From contig CM017457.1 in assembly GCA_007674295.1 (NCBI GenBank), positions 1 through 64,000 of the forward strand: a stretch of DNA of 64,000 nt, read 5' to 3'. The position numbers and the translations under genes were made by a program. This stretch comes from Antonospora locustae. Taxonomy: Eukaryota; Microsporidia. Below the pieces are notes generated by a model. That model searched no databases, had not been told where the DNA came from, and saw nothing but the letters and a program-made list of their open reading frames with translations. Positions 1 through 8,545 of this stretch are shown here, piece after piece. The number at the start of each line of letters is the position of its first letter. Within the stretch, counting starts at the first letter, position 1.

Positions 1-842
1 GTAGGCATATCTTTTTCGGCCGTCCAGCCTCGCAGCAATCCCCCCACTCTCTTGATGCAAGCGCAATCCACTCTCCTGCCTGTCTCCTCCTCCACTCTCT
101 CCTTCTCGTCTTCCCTGCTGCCTTTGTCCAGATACACGTCATACGTCAGTGTCAGCCTTGTCCCCCTTGTGACCGTCGACACCTCGTGGTCCGTGTCGCA
201 GAAAAAGCATGCCCAGTCCATCTCCTTCTCCCGCCTTTCCCCACTCAAAGTCTATTCGTATTCCCCGCTTGTCCGTCACAGAAAGCACCCCGCCCTCAAA
301 GCGAAACGGAAGACACACCACTAGCGATGCCACCATGCCCTCTCCCCGCACCGTGTCCTTGTGACTTGCGAAGTGCCCGCCCTCCTCGTATATTCCCAGC
401 TTGTGTAGCTTCACCGTGAAGTCCCTGTCTCCTAGCAGCCTTCTGACCTTCCTGTAGAGCTCTGCATTGTTCTGCGGGACATACTGCGTTGCTATCTCAC
501 TTCCCCTCAGCTCACGCGCCTTTCGGACGCTCTCGTCATACACCGTCTCCGGCCCCTTTCCGAAGCACGACTGCGTCGCGCATGCCTTCATCCTCCTTAG
601 ATCCGCGTCTGTCCAGCTGTGCAGGTCGATTCGTCCCCCGGCGCCGACTCCTCTCCTGCCCTCCAGTACACCAGTTTTGAGACATCGTCTCCGAGCTTAA
701 CTCGCCCTCCCGTGCAGAACTGCTGCGTTCCGCATTTTTCTACTATCCTCTCAAACTCTGTCTTTGCATCCGCCTCCTGGTGTCCATCCTCGCTCCTCCC
801 GGCCCATGCTCTTTCTGCCACCATGCTCATCTGCACAATCAT
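1..842 (-). pseudogene. 2OG-Fe(II) oxygenase (prolyl-4-hydroxylase-like), two frame breaks, cut by window edge
   Basis: The conceptual protein reads across three frames. The first runs from about 842 to 640 and contains KLGDDVSKLVYW. The second runs from about 660 to 230 and contains the double-stranded beta-helix core, with the iron-binding HxD in ASHKDT followed by SLVVCLP and FEGGVLSV. The third runs from about 230 to 1 and contains the distal iron-binding His in CDTDHEVSTVTRG, then TRLTLTYDVYLD. The first break sits in a run of five C (635-639); one more base would join the frames as APGGRID. The second lies near 220-235 and behaves as one extra base. Such enzymes hydroxylate protein side chains using 2-oxoglutarate and Fe(II). 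The C-terminus is off the window. The start is uncertain (ATG at 842 or 830). It could be a pseudogene or a functional gene with assembly errors. Confidence 0.6.
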
Positions 843-1241
843 GCCTGCACAAAACGCCACTCGGGACTCCGTTTCCAAACATATGGGCTCCTTCCTTTTT
901 TGCTTTAAAGCCCCTACCCCTTTTCTAGCATCGTCTTCTTTGATATCCCAACAAAACCCCCTGCTCCAAATGCACCTCGCCTGTCCGCGCTCGTGCCTCT
1001 CCCGGCGCCTCGTTGCCTTTCCCTTCCAACCCGATGTCTCGCCTCCCGTGTCCCTCTGCCGCTCCGAGCGCGGCGTGTCATGGTCCCCTCTCTTCGTGCC
1101 CGTCTGCACCTCTCTCGGAAACTTTCCCGACTTTTTTGCGGCTCTGCCTGTTTGTAACAGACGACTGCGCTGGTGTGAACGCTGCTGGCATGATGCGAGC
1201 GGGGCTTGTGCTGGTGCTAAACACACCCTCCGTGTTGCTAG

Positions 1242-1395
1242 TTCTCATACTGAATTTCGTACTTGCCGGTGAAGTGCACAGTGAGTGCACTCTCGTCTGG
1301 ACGCATGCTGATGTCCTGTTCTCATACTGAATTTCGTACTTGCCGGTGAAGTGCACAGTGAGTGCACTCTCGTCTGGACGCATGCTGATGTCCTG
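1242..1395. repeat. Perfect 77-bp tandem duplication
   Basis: Positions 1242-1318 and 1319-1395 are identical copies of one 77-base unit. The unit is not a multiple of three, so it shifts the reading frame of the LRR-family relic it lies in. It suggests a recent slippage or unequal exchange in an unconstrained sequence. Confidence 0.95.
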
Positions 1396-1452
1396 TGTGC
1401 CGAGACAACACAGCACATCCATTCCCAGGCACTCCATTCTCTGCAGATACAT
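1246..1452 (-). pseudogene. N-terminal relic of the RNI-type LRR family gene at 4863-7087
   Basis: The minus-strand translation from the ATG at 1452 begins MYLQRMECLGMDVLCCLGTQ and continues to RPDESALTV. This is almost the same as the first 33 residues of the gene starting at 7087. After that the frame is lost in the 77-bp tandem duplication. The start context has also decayed: the paralogue has CCC directly before its ATG, while here it is CCT. No LRR body follows, so this is a truncated duplicate. The 5' flanking DNA is also shared with the paralogue. Confidence 0.8.
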
Positions 1453-1660
1453 AGGCTGTTTTTATCGTCTGTAAATGTGGTGATGGTGTTGTCACTTCAT
1501 TCGTGAACACACACGCACAGACTCGATGACGTACCTAGCAATGCTCTCATCTTTTTGGACTGCAGTTTGACAGGATGTACTGGAGAATCGCGCTAGAATG
1601 TGATAGCTGCAGAAAGAATTATTTATTTGTTCTTCTGCCTGATGCTGATGTCGTTCTGTA
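1370..1660. repeat. Duplicated 5' segment, partner of 7005-7275
   Basis: The first coding bases plus about 200 bp of upstream DNA resemble 7005-7275 in the same orientation. Shared blocks include the sequence around the start codon and an upstream stretch with CTAGCAATGCT (about 1536), a run of T, and GCAGAAAGAATT versus GTAGAAAGAATT. The copies differ by small indels. This marks a segmental duplication that carried the promoter region of an LRR-family gene. Confidence 0.75.
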
Positions 1661-1910
1661 TCAACTTCATTTCGAACGTGCTTCTTCTCTGCATGTCCGA
1701 TCCTGCCAGGTTGATTATCGTTTGGACCGTTGTGGTAACGTTTGTATCAAAACATCTGTTTTCTCCAGAACTCACCACATGCTCTCTCTTTGTTGTTCTG
1801 TGCTTTCCTCTGCCTCTCTGCGAGTTCTTGTGCACTGTGTCTCTCTCTTCTGCATACTCTTCTCGCCCAGCCTTCTCGTGTCTCGTTGATCTCCTAGGCT
1901 GGTTTCCGCA

Positions 1911-2330
1911 TCACGTACGACGCGTGAGCTTTCTGCAGAACTCGTCCTGCACGTTACCCACACTGCCCCCGTGAATGTCCTGATCGTACGTGCCCATTCG
2001 CGACTCGTACTCCGTGCGTATGCCCTGCCTGTCTCGTAGTATGTGTCGCCACGTGTTGTGCACGTTCTGAGAGCGACTCTGTGTACATTCTCCATCCTCG
2101 AAATGCATTTTTGTCTATGCCGTAGACGGTCTTGATGTAGCTTGCCATGTCTCTTCTGTCGGTGGTGGGCGGTGCGTGTCTGGCAAGAAGGTTGTGTGGA
2201 CTGTGTATGGGGTGAGATGCTTTCGATGACAGTGAGTCGTGTCTCTGTATGTTCCAGTGGAGAGTGTCCTCTCTGAGTCTCTGTACACGTTGTCCTCGTT
2301 GATCACCGTGACAGGGCCTGCAAATTAGCT
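1911..2330 (-). pseudogene. Decayed C-terminal domain of the adjacent LRR gene
   Basis: Immediately 3' of the LRR gene ending at 2331, the minus strand encodes fragments that match the non-LRR C-terminal domain of the intact paralogue at 8546-10333. SYIKTVYGIDKNAFRGWRMY corresponds to SYIKTVYSMDKDGFQGHHMY, and LRDRQGIRTEYESRMGTYDQ corresponds to LRDKLGFHAEYQMWMDTFGQ. The fragments lie in different frames, and about 75 residues between them are missing. The gene at 2331-3809 has therefore lost this domain through a stop, frameshifts and an internal deletion. Confidence 0.75.
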
Positions 2331-3809
2331 CTACGAGAGAATGACTCTGTCTTCGAGCCGCTCACGAAGATCCTGCCACCCAAGAGTGTCACCCTCACCG
2401 CGCCCCACAAGGGGATTGTTTCTGAGATCGAGCATCCTGATGTCCAGGAGTCCCGCCATTGTGTGCGGGAGCGAAGTGAGTTGATTGTTTCTAAGGTCAA
2501 GCACCTGCAGCTGTGACAGTTCGCCTATTCTCATCGAAAGCGTTGTCAGTTCATTACAACTAAGACTAAGTACTTGGAGCTGTGACAGACCACATATTCT
2601 CTCTGGAAATGTTGCTAGCTTGTTATCACTCAGATAAAGCACTTGGAGCCTCTCCAGACGTCCTATGCTCTCGGGAAGTGCTGTTAGTTCATTACACATA
2701 ATATGAAGTGCTTGCAGTATCGAGAGATCTCCTATACTCTCGGGAAGTGCTGTCAGCTGGTTGCCACCAATACAAAGCTCCTGCAGTCTCTCCAGGCGTC
2801 CTATTACCTCTGGAAGTGCCGATAGCTTGTTTCCACTAAGATAAAGCATTTGCAGCATCGAGAGATCTCCTATACTCTCAGGAAGTGCTGTCAGCTGGTT
2901 GTTATCAAGACAAAGCTTCTGCAGTCTCTCCAGACATCCTATGCTCTCTGGAAGAGCCAATAGCTCGTTTCCGCTAAGATCAAGCATTTGCAGCATCGAC
3001 AGATCTCCTATACTCTCAGGAAGTGCTGTCAGCTGGTTGCCACTAAGATAAAGCATTTGCAGCCTCTCCAGGCGTCCTATTGTCTCGGGAAGTGCCGATA
3101 GTTTGTTGCCACTAAGATCAAGCATTTGCAGCATCGACAGATCTCCTATTGCCCCGGGAAGTGCGGTCAGCTTGTTTCCACTAAGATAAAGTATTTGCAG
3201 CCTTTCCAGACGTCCTATTGTCTCTGGAAGTGCTGTCAGTTTGTTGTGATAAAGACGAAGGTCTTTCAGCATTGACAGACCTCCTATGCTCTCGGGAATT
3301 GCTGTTAGTTCATTACACATAATATGAAGCATTTGCAGCCTCTCCAGACGTCCTATTTCCTCGGGAAGTGTTGTCAGCTGGTTATTATCAAGATAAAGCA
3401 TTTGCAGTCTTTCCAGACGTCCTATTGCCTCTGGAAGTGCTGTCAGCTGGTTGCCAATAAGACAAAGCACTTGCAGCCTCTCCAGACGTCCTATTGCCTC
3501 TGGAAGTGCTGTCAGCTGGTTTTTATCAAGACAAAGCACTTGCAGTCTCTCCAGACGTCCTATTGCCTCTGGAAGTGCTGTCAGCTGGTTGCCACCAAGA
3601 CCAAGCTTCTTCAGCATCGACAGATTTTCAATTTCTTCTGGAAGTTCTGTCAGTCGGTTGCCACTGAGATCAAGCTCCTCCAAGTCCTTGGCTTCAAACA
3701 CCTCTCTTGGTATCTTTTGAAGACATCTTCCTCTGTAGTTAAGACTCGTTCCTGCCACTACAAGCATTTGCACCAGTGCAAGTGCGACATATGCTGCATT
3801 TCTGATCAT
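2331..3809 (-). CDS. Secreted leucine-rich repeat protein, C-terminally truncated
   Basis: This is a 492-residue protein. The first 20 or so residues are hydrophobic (AAYVALALVQMLVVAG), consistent with a signal peptide, so it probably enters the secretory pathway. From about residue 40 to the C-terminus it consists of about 18 LRRs of 23 residues of the type LTALPEAIGRLERLQ, the plant/bacterial-like SDS22/Ras-suppressor class, ending in a cap with LDLRNNPLV. The ATG at 3809 is directly preceded by CCC. The paralogue at 8546-10333 continues for about 330 residues after the same cap; here the protein stops, and the missing domain survives only as fragments downstream. LRRs bind proteins; no partner can be deduced. 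It may still be functional as a pure-LRR protein. Confidence 0.85.
   Translation of the reverse strand: MIRNAAYVALALVQMLVVAGTSLNYRGRCLQKIPREVFEAKDLEELDLSGNRLTELPEEIENLSMLKKLGLGGNQLTALPEAIGRLERLQVLCLDKNQLTALPEAIGRLERLQVLCLIGNQLTALPEAIGRLERLQMLYLDNNQLTTLPEEIGRLERLQMLHIMCNELTAIPESIGGLSMLKDLRLYHNKLTALPETIGRLERLQILYLSGNKLTALPGAIGDLSMLQMLDLSGNKLSALPETIGRLERLQMLYLSGNQLTALPESIGDLSMLQMLDLSGNELLALPESIGCLERLQKLCLDNNQLTALPESIGDLSMLQMLYLSGNKLSALPEVIGRLERLQELCIGGNQLTALPESIGDLSILQALHIMCNELTALPESIGRLERLQVLYLSDNKLATFPERICGLSQLQVLSLSCNELTTLSMRIGELSQLQVLDLRNNQLTSLPHTMAGLLDIRMLDLRNNPLVGRGEGDTLGWQDLRERLEDRVILS
2465..3680. repeat. 69-bp LRR coding repeats with a 138-bp higher-order period
   Basis: About 18 units of 69 bp encode the LRRs of the 492-residue protein. 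Two unit types, one starting ERLQ and one starting S-(M/I)-LQ, alternate through much of the array, giving a 46-residue super-repeat. DNA identity between same-type units is very high, pointing to recent unequal crossing-over or gene conversion. Confidence 0.85.
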
Positions 3810-3839
3810 GGGTATATATTTCGTTCTCTTGATTACTTG

Positions 3840-4105
3840 TCATGACAGAAACGTATAGAATTGACATCTGATTACAGGTCCGCTGTCTTGTGTCAAGGAA
3901 AAGAAAGTCCTCTGGTGTCGAAAAACAAACCACCGCGAACTCTAGTGCAACGGCACAGTGTGGGCTGTGACCCTGTGATGCCTTGAGATGGTTCTCCAGT
4001 TTGGAAATGTTATAGTGCTGTTGCAACGTGTCGCTGCTCGTGTCTTTACTGTATGCTCTGCATATGCTGCAGTCTAGACCGTGTACAAAGTGTGTCTGTC
4101 CTCAA
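3840..4105 (-). pseudogene. Possible broken BED-like zinc-finger fragment
   Basis: The minus strand, read from an in-frame stop near 4118, gives a stretch with CSIC, then NISKLENHLKASQGHSPHC. The spacing resembles a BED finger (C-x2-C, then N-x(n)-HL-x(n)-H). There is no start codon between the stop and the finger, and the frame runs on into DNA opposite the start of the LRR gene. It could be a remnant of a transposase or DNA-binding protein, or chance. Support is weak. Confidence 0.25.
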
Positions 4106-4109
4106 AGAT

Positions 4110-4862
4110 CAGATGTCTTGACCTTGCCAGCTGAAAACTTCCCGAAAACCCCTCAACTGCACCGGCTCCATCTGGTGGTACGCTGAAAAACTGGTGTGGT
4201 GTTCCGAGCTCTTTGGCTGCATGGTGGAACGTGCAAGGACGCATCCAACGGCTTGAACTGGAATGCTATCATTCCAGGGAAATCAACAGCATACCTCTCT
4301 ATGTTGTGCTATTCCTGGAATACGTTTCACTTGTTGCGTGCTATGTGCTCCTTTTTTGACAACTCTCATAAATGCATGTCATTGCATTTCTGTCCACCTC
4401 TCGATCTTGTCGTGTTTGCGCGACCTTCTTTTTGTGCTCTCTCCAGTCATCTCCTGTTCTCGTGACTCCTGCTTTGGTGTGCACGTCTAAACAGGTTTTC
4501 TTCTTTTGTGCTGGATCGCGCGACTTGCTCGTTGTCCAGATCAGTCATCTGACATGGCTTCCATCCTCGCATCTTTGCCAGACTTCCTCCGGACGAGTTG
4601 AAGAACACTGACAGTTGACTGGACAATGCCTCGCGAAAAGGACTGTGGCCCGTTGTGAAAATTTATTTAGATGTGCTGCTCTTGCTGCCATTTGGTCCAG
4701 CGCATCCGTGCTTGCTGCTCTTGGACACACCTGTCTTCTCGCTGGCTGTTACCAAAGTGCAGAGACACTGTGTGACTTGCAGGCCTTGGCTGTACATGGC
4801 CAACACAGTGTCTTCTTGGCGGGCCGTTATGGCACCACATGTTGGTTTTCTCTTTTGAGATG
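4110..4862. other. Gap with no recognisable gene
   Basis: No frame gives recognisable protein and no start carries the CCC context. A short perfect palindrome with 8-bp arms and a 4-bp loop lies at about 4259-4278. Nothing else stands out. Confidence 0.5.
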
Positions 4863-7087
4863 CTATTTTTCTATGTGACATCTGAGTCTTCCAAGGTATC
4901 TCGAAAACTGCTCTTCTCGTATGTAACAAAATCTTATGTCCAGCCACTCGAGCTTTGTCATCTCTCCCACTGTCTTCCAGTCTTCGTCGCTCAGGTTTCT
5001 GTTCAATGAAACGTCCAACTCTACAAGGTTCAGATTCTGCATGTGCTTTGCAATTGTTCCTGCTTGTATGTAACAATTGCTTATGTACAACTTCTCGAGC
5101 TTTGCCATCTCTCCTATTGCTTTCCAGTCCCTGTCGCCTAGATTTCTGTTCCACGACACATCCAGTTTCACAAGGTTCAGCTTCTGCGGACACTGTGCGA
5201 TTGTTCCTGCTTGTACGTTACAGTTCCACATGATCAGCTTCTTGAGACCTGTCATCTCTCTCACTGTCTTCCAGTCTTGGTCGCTTATGTTGTTATTCCA
5301 TGACACATCTAGCTCCACAAGGTTCAACTTCTGCATGTGCTGTGCGATCATTCCTGCTTGTATGTTACAGTATCTTATGTTCAGTCTCTCAAGCCTTGTT
5401 ATCTCTCCCACTGTCTTCCAATCTTCATTGTTCAGAGTTTTATTCCATGATACATCCATATCTACAATTATCAGCTTCTGCATGTTTTTTGCAATTGTCT
5501 CTACTTGTATGTTACAATCTAATAAATACAGTTTCTCAAGTCTTGTCATCTTTCCTACTGTCTTCCAGTCCTCGTCGCTAGGTCTTTGTTCTCAGAAGCA
5601 TCCAGTTCTACAAGATTGTTCTTCAGACTCTGCATGTGCTGTGCGATCATCCCTGCTTGTATGTTACAATACCTTATGTTCAGCTTCTCAAGCTTTGTCA
5701 TCTTTCCTACTGTCTTCCAGTCTTCGTCGCTCAGGTTTGTGTTTTCTGATACATCTAGTTCTACGAGATTCAGCTTCTGCATGTGCTGTGAAATCGTACC
5801 TGCTTGTATGTTACAACGACTTATGTTCAGCGTCTTAAGCCTTGCCATCTCTCCTACTGTTTTCCAGTCTTCGTTTCTTAGGTTTCTGCTCAACGAGACA
5901 TCCAGCTCTACTACATTGTTCTTCAGACTCTGCATGTGCTCTGCAATTGCTCTCGGCCTTACTCTCCCACATTTTATTCTCAGCTCTGTCTTCTTTGCCC
6001 TGAATGCGATTCTCTCCAGCATTCCTCTGTCTTCTGGTCTATATTCCCTTACATACACCTCGACTGCCATGTCCTTCGTCTCCATCAGCACCACTGCCAG
6101 TCGCTGCACTTCTCTCTGTCCTCTGTACTCCTCGCTCACCTCCACTCTCAGCTCCCAGTCTCCTGTCCTGTTCTCTCTCTGCTCTTTCTTGCTATGACTG
6201 CGCCGAAGATCGAGTGTCTTTCTCTTCTCGTCCACTTTCAAATGCATTCCATGCTCCTCTGCATACAGTCTCAGAAGGTGTTGTGTGTACAACGAGAAGT
6301 TCTGTATCTTTATGCACTTCGCATTTACTTTTTCTCTGAGCATCTCAGTGTATTCTACTACAGCATCTTTGTTGTCTTCCTTTGTTTTTCTTGCCAGCTT
6401 GTCATAGCATGCCCACTCCCACTCCTCTTGTATGAGCAGATAATCCATCAGATGCAGAATCTCCACCATGTCGTCTGCATTCACTTTCTCCTGTTCCCTT
6501 TCGACCAGTATGTTGTATGTCTTGTCAAAGATCTCTGCGTCGCATCTGATCTCGTAACTCCCACTGCTACACTTCGCTACTGCCTCCATGTAGCCAGACA
6601 CATACACTATGTCGACTTTCCCTGTGCTTAGGTATGCCATTGCATGCAGAACCGCCTCCACCTCCTCGGCATCGACCTTGCTCTGCAGTTGCTCTCCATG
6701 CGTTTGGACTGCCCTGCCAAACGTGTATCTGTCCCACAGAATCTTCACTATGTCCCTTGAACCGTCCATGTGTGCACTCTCTGTGTCTGTTCTCAGACTG
6801 GCCATTGCTCTCAGAATCGCATCCACATCCTCTACACCGACGTGGCCCTGTTCTTTTCCAAGCATATCCACTGCCCTGTCAAATGCATCTCTGTCCCACT
6901 GAAAACACATGTCGACTCTGTATGTTTTATTCGCGATCACATTTCTCTTCTCGTCCATAAACTTGACTGCACGCTTGTTGAAGAGGTTCACAGTGAGTGC
7001 ACTCTCGTCTGGACGCATGTTGATGTCCTGTGTGCCGAGACAACACAGCACATGCATTCCCATGCACACCATTCTCTGCAGATACAT
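4863..7087 (-). pseudogene. RNI-type LRR family protein interrupted by one missing base
   Basis: The ATG at 7087 is directly preceded by CCC. The N-terminal third contains three imperfect repeats of about 70 residues, each ending in a helix of the type VDAILRAMASL, EVEAVLHAMAYL or MVEILHLMDYL. A charged middle region leads into about seven units of 48 residues with the pattern LVELDVSENTNLSDEDWKTV and CNIQAGTIAQHMQKL, resembling ribonuclease-inhibitor-type LRRs. At 5579-5580 one base is missing relative to sister units (GCTAGG where others have GCTCAGG), which creates a stop at 5555. Restoring the frame gives one protein of about 741 residues ending at 4863. There is no clear signal peptide. 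Function is unknown; an N-terminal relic of a paralogue lies at 1246-1452. Confidence 0.75.
4880..5935. repeat. About 144-bp tandem LRR coding repeats
   Basis: Seven tandem units of roughly 144-150 bp encode the 48-residue LRR units of the gene above. Two units carry an insertion of about two codons (QSLKNN in place of QKLN). The units are similar enough to reveal the single-base deletion at 5579-5580 by comparison. Confidence 0.85.
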
Positions 7088-7504
7088 GGGCTATTTGTAG
7101 TGAAGATACTATCTCTTGGTTTGTGCACACACCTGCACAGATTAGATGATGTGCCTAGCAATGCTGTCAATCTTTTTGACTGCAGGCTGACTGGGCGTGC
7201 TGGAGACTCGCGCTCGAATGTGACGGATGTAGAAAGAATTCCTTTGCTTGTTCATCTGCCTGACATGCTGCTGTCATGTTGGTATGAGAGATGTGAACAT
7301 GAAATAGATCGCTTACGTCCCTAAACATAGTTTTCGGATGTTAGGGTCGCGATAACCAACACATTTTCCTCTGTAGCAGCGCCTTGATGTTTATTACGAA
7401 GTCTCAACTTCACTATACAAGATCCTGCTTATGGTTATCAGCTACAATGTGTGGCTAAAAAGTATGGACAAGCAAGCTCAACATACAGGATATGGCATCT
7501 ACAT
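7088..7504. other. Intergenic region, partly duplicated promoter DNA
   Basis: Positions 7088-7275 match the flank of the LRR relic near 1453-1660 and probably contain the promoter of the gene starting at 7087. The rest, up to the stop of the glycosyltransferase gene at 7505, shows nothing recognisable. Confidence 0.6.
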
Positions 7505-8425
7505 TTATAATATTAATATCGTGCTTGTCACAAGCATAAAAAATATGACCGATGATGCTGGCAACGAAGGGGCTGATTCTGCGCTATTTTTTACAGATGT
7601 AGCAGCACGCGAAAGAGATCTTTCCAGAGGCCTGAGATAAGCAGCTGAAAACAGGTTCTGTATCTGCTGCATGTAAAGAGACGTGGAGCGCGGCACAGTA
7701 GTGTTGGGCCCGAAGAGGTCTCGTCGCTGAATTGCAATCATCGGAGTGAAACAGAGGAACACGAAGCTGTTGTCGTCTTGAAACGCATCTCTGATGATCA
7801 GGTCCACAGGTATCTCGGGACATTTGCCTGTGTCTATCGCATTTGCAATTTTCCCCGCGCTTCTGGCACCGTTCAGAAGGTATGCATGCAGGCACGCCTC
7901 GTAATTGACCTCCACAAGATGCTTGCTGTACCTTTTTTTCCACCACTTATAGCTCACGATGCCGCCTAGCAGCAGAACATCCCATCTTTTTAGTGGATTT
8001 GCGATGATACTCTCAATCTTTGATACAAAGCGTTCGTCTAGGTCAACGTCGTCCTCAAGAACAAGAACAGGTCTGTCTGTGTCTGACACTTCGATGTGTC
8101 TCAGCACTATCAGGTGGCTGAGATGGCATCCTGCTCTTCCTGCATTTTGTGTGTCTATGCGCTGCTGAATGTCATTGTCTGTGGGCACGATGCTCACGCT
8201 GCCTGTGTAGTCGAGAATGGACCTCCTTCTTGAGCATAGCTCGAGGCCATCAACTGCACTGAACTTTCTGAACGAGCAGCCTGCATGATGAAGCATTTTC
8301 TCAATGTGTTCTTTTCTGTGCTTTTCGGACTCGAGGTTTATGTATATGATGTCGAAGTTTCTGTTAGCAGGGTGTGCAAGAGTGCAGATGGTGTGCATGC
8401 ACAGAAGAGCAAGCATCAGCTTCAT
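7505..8425 (-). CDS. Glycosyltransferase family 25 protein, secretory, C-terminally anchored
   Basis: The start chosen is the ATG at 8425, four bases after CCC; it gives 306 residues beginning with a signal peptide (MKLMLALLCMHTICTLAH). Family-25 motifs follow in order: IYINLESEKHRKEHIEKML, then AGCHLSHL, then VLVLEDDVDLD containing the acidic metal/nucleotide-binding cluster. The last 15 or so residues are hydrophobic (SVIFFMLVTSTILIL), so the enzyme may be a type I membrane protein or lipid anchored. Family members transfer galactose or glucose to lipopolysaccharide or collagen hydroxylysine. The acceptor here is unknown; parasite surface glycoproteins would be plausible. It lies between two LRR genes in the accessory region. 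Confidence 0.85.
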   Translation of the reverse strand: MKLMLALLCMHTICTLAHPANRNFDIIYINLESEKHRKEHIEKMLHHAGCSFRKFSAVDGLELCSRRRSILDYTGSVSIVPTDNDIQQRIDTQNAGRAGCHLSHLIVLRHIEVSDTDRPVLVLEDDVDLDERFVSKIESIIANPLKRWDVLLLGGIVSYKWWKKRYSKHLVEVNYEACLHAYLLNGARSAGKIANAIDTGKCPEIPVDLIIRDAFQDDNSFVFLCFTPMIAIQRRDLFGPNTTVPRSTSLYMQQIQNLFSAAYLRPLERSLSRAATSVKNSAESAPSLPASSVIFFMLVTSTILIL

Positions 8426-8545
8426 AAGGGCGCGTAATAAACAAAATGCAAAGTAGTGTACCGTATGTGCAGTTGCGGCAAAAGAAACCGCCATCGCTTT
8501 TATTAGAAGCCATCTATAGTTGCAGAGATGCAACGTGTTCTTTCG

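Noticed and set aside
2115..2306. 63-codon minus frame
   Set aside because: It lies inside the decayed LRR C-terminal region and has no homologous pattern of its own.
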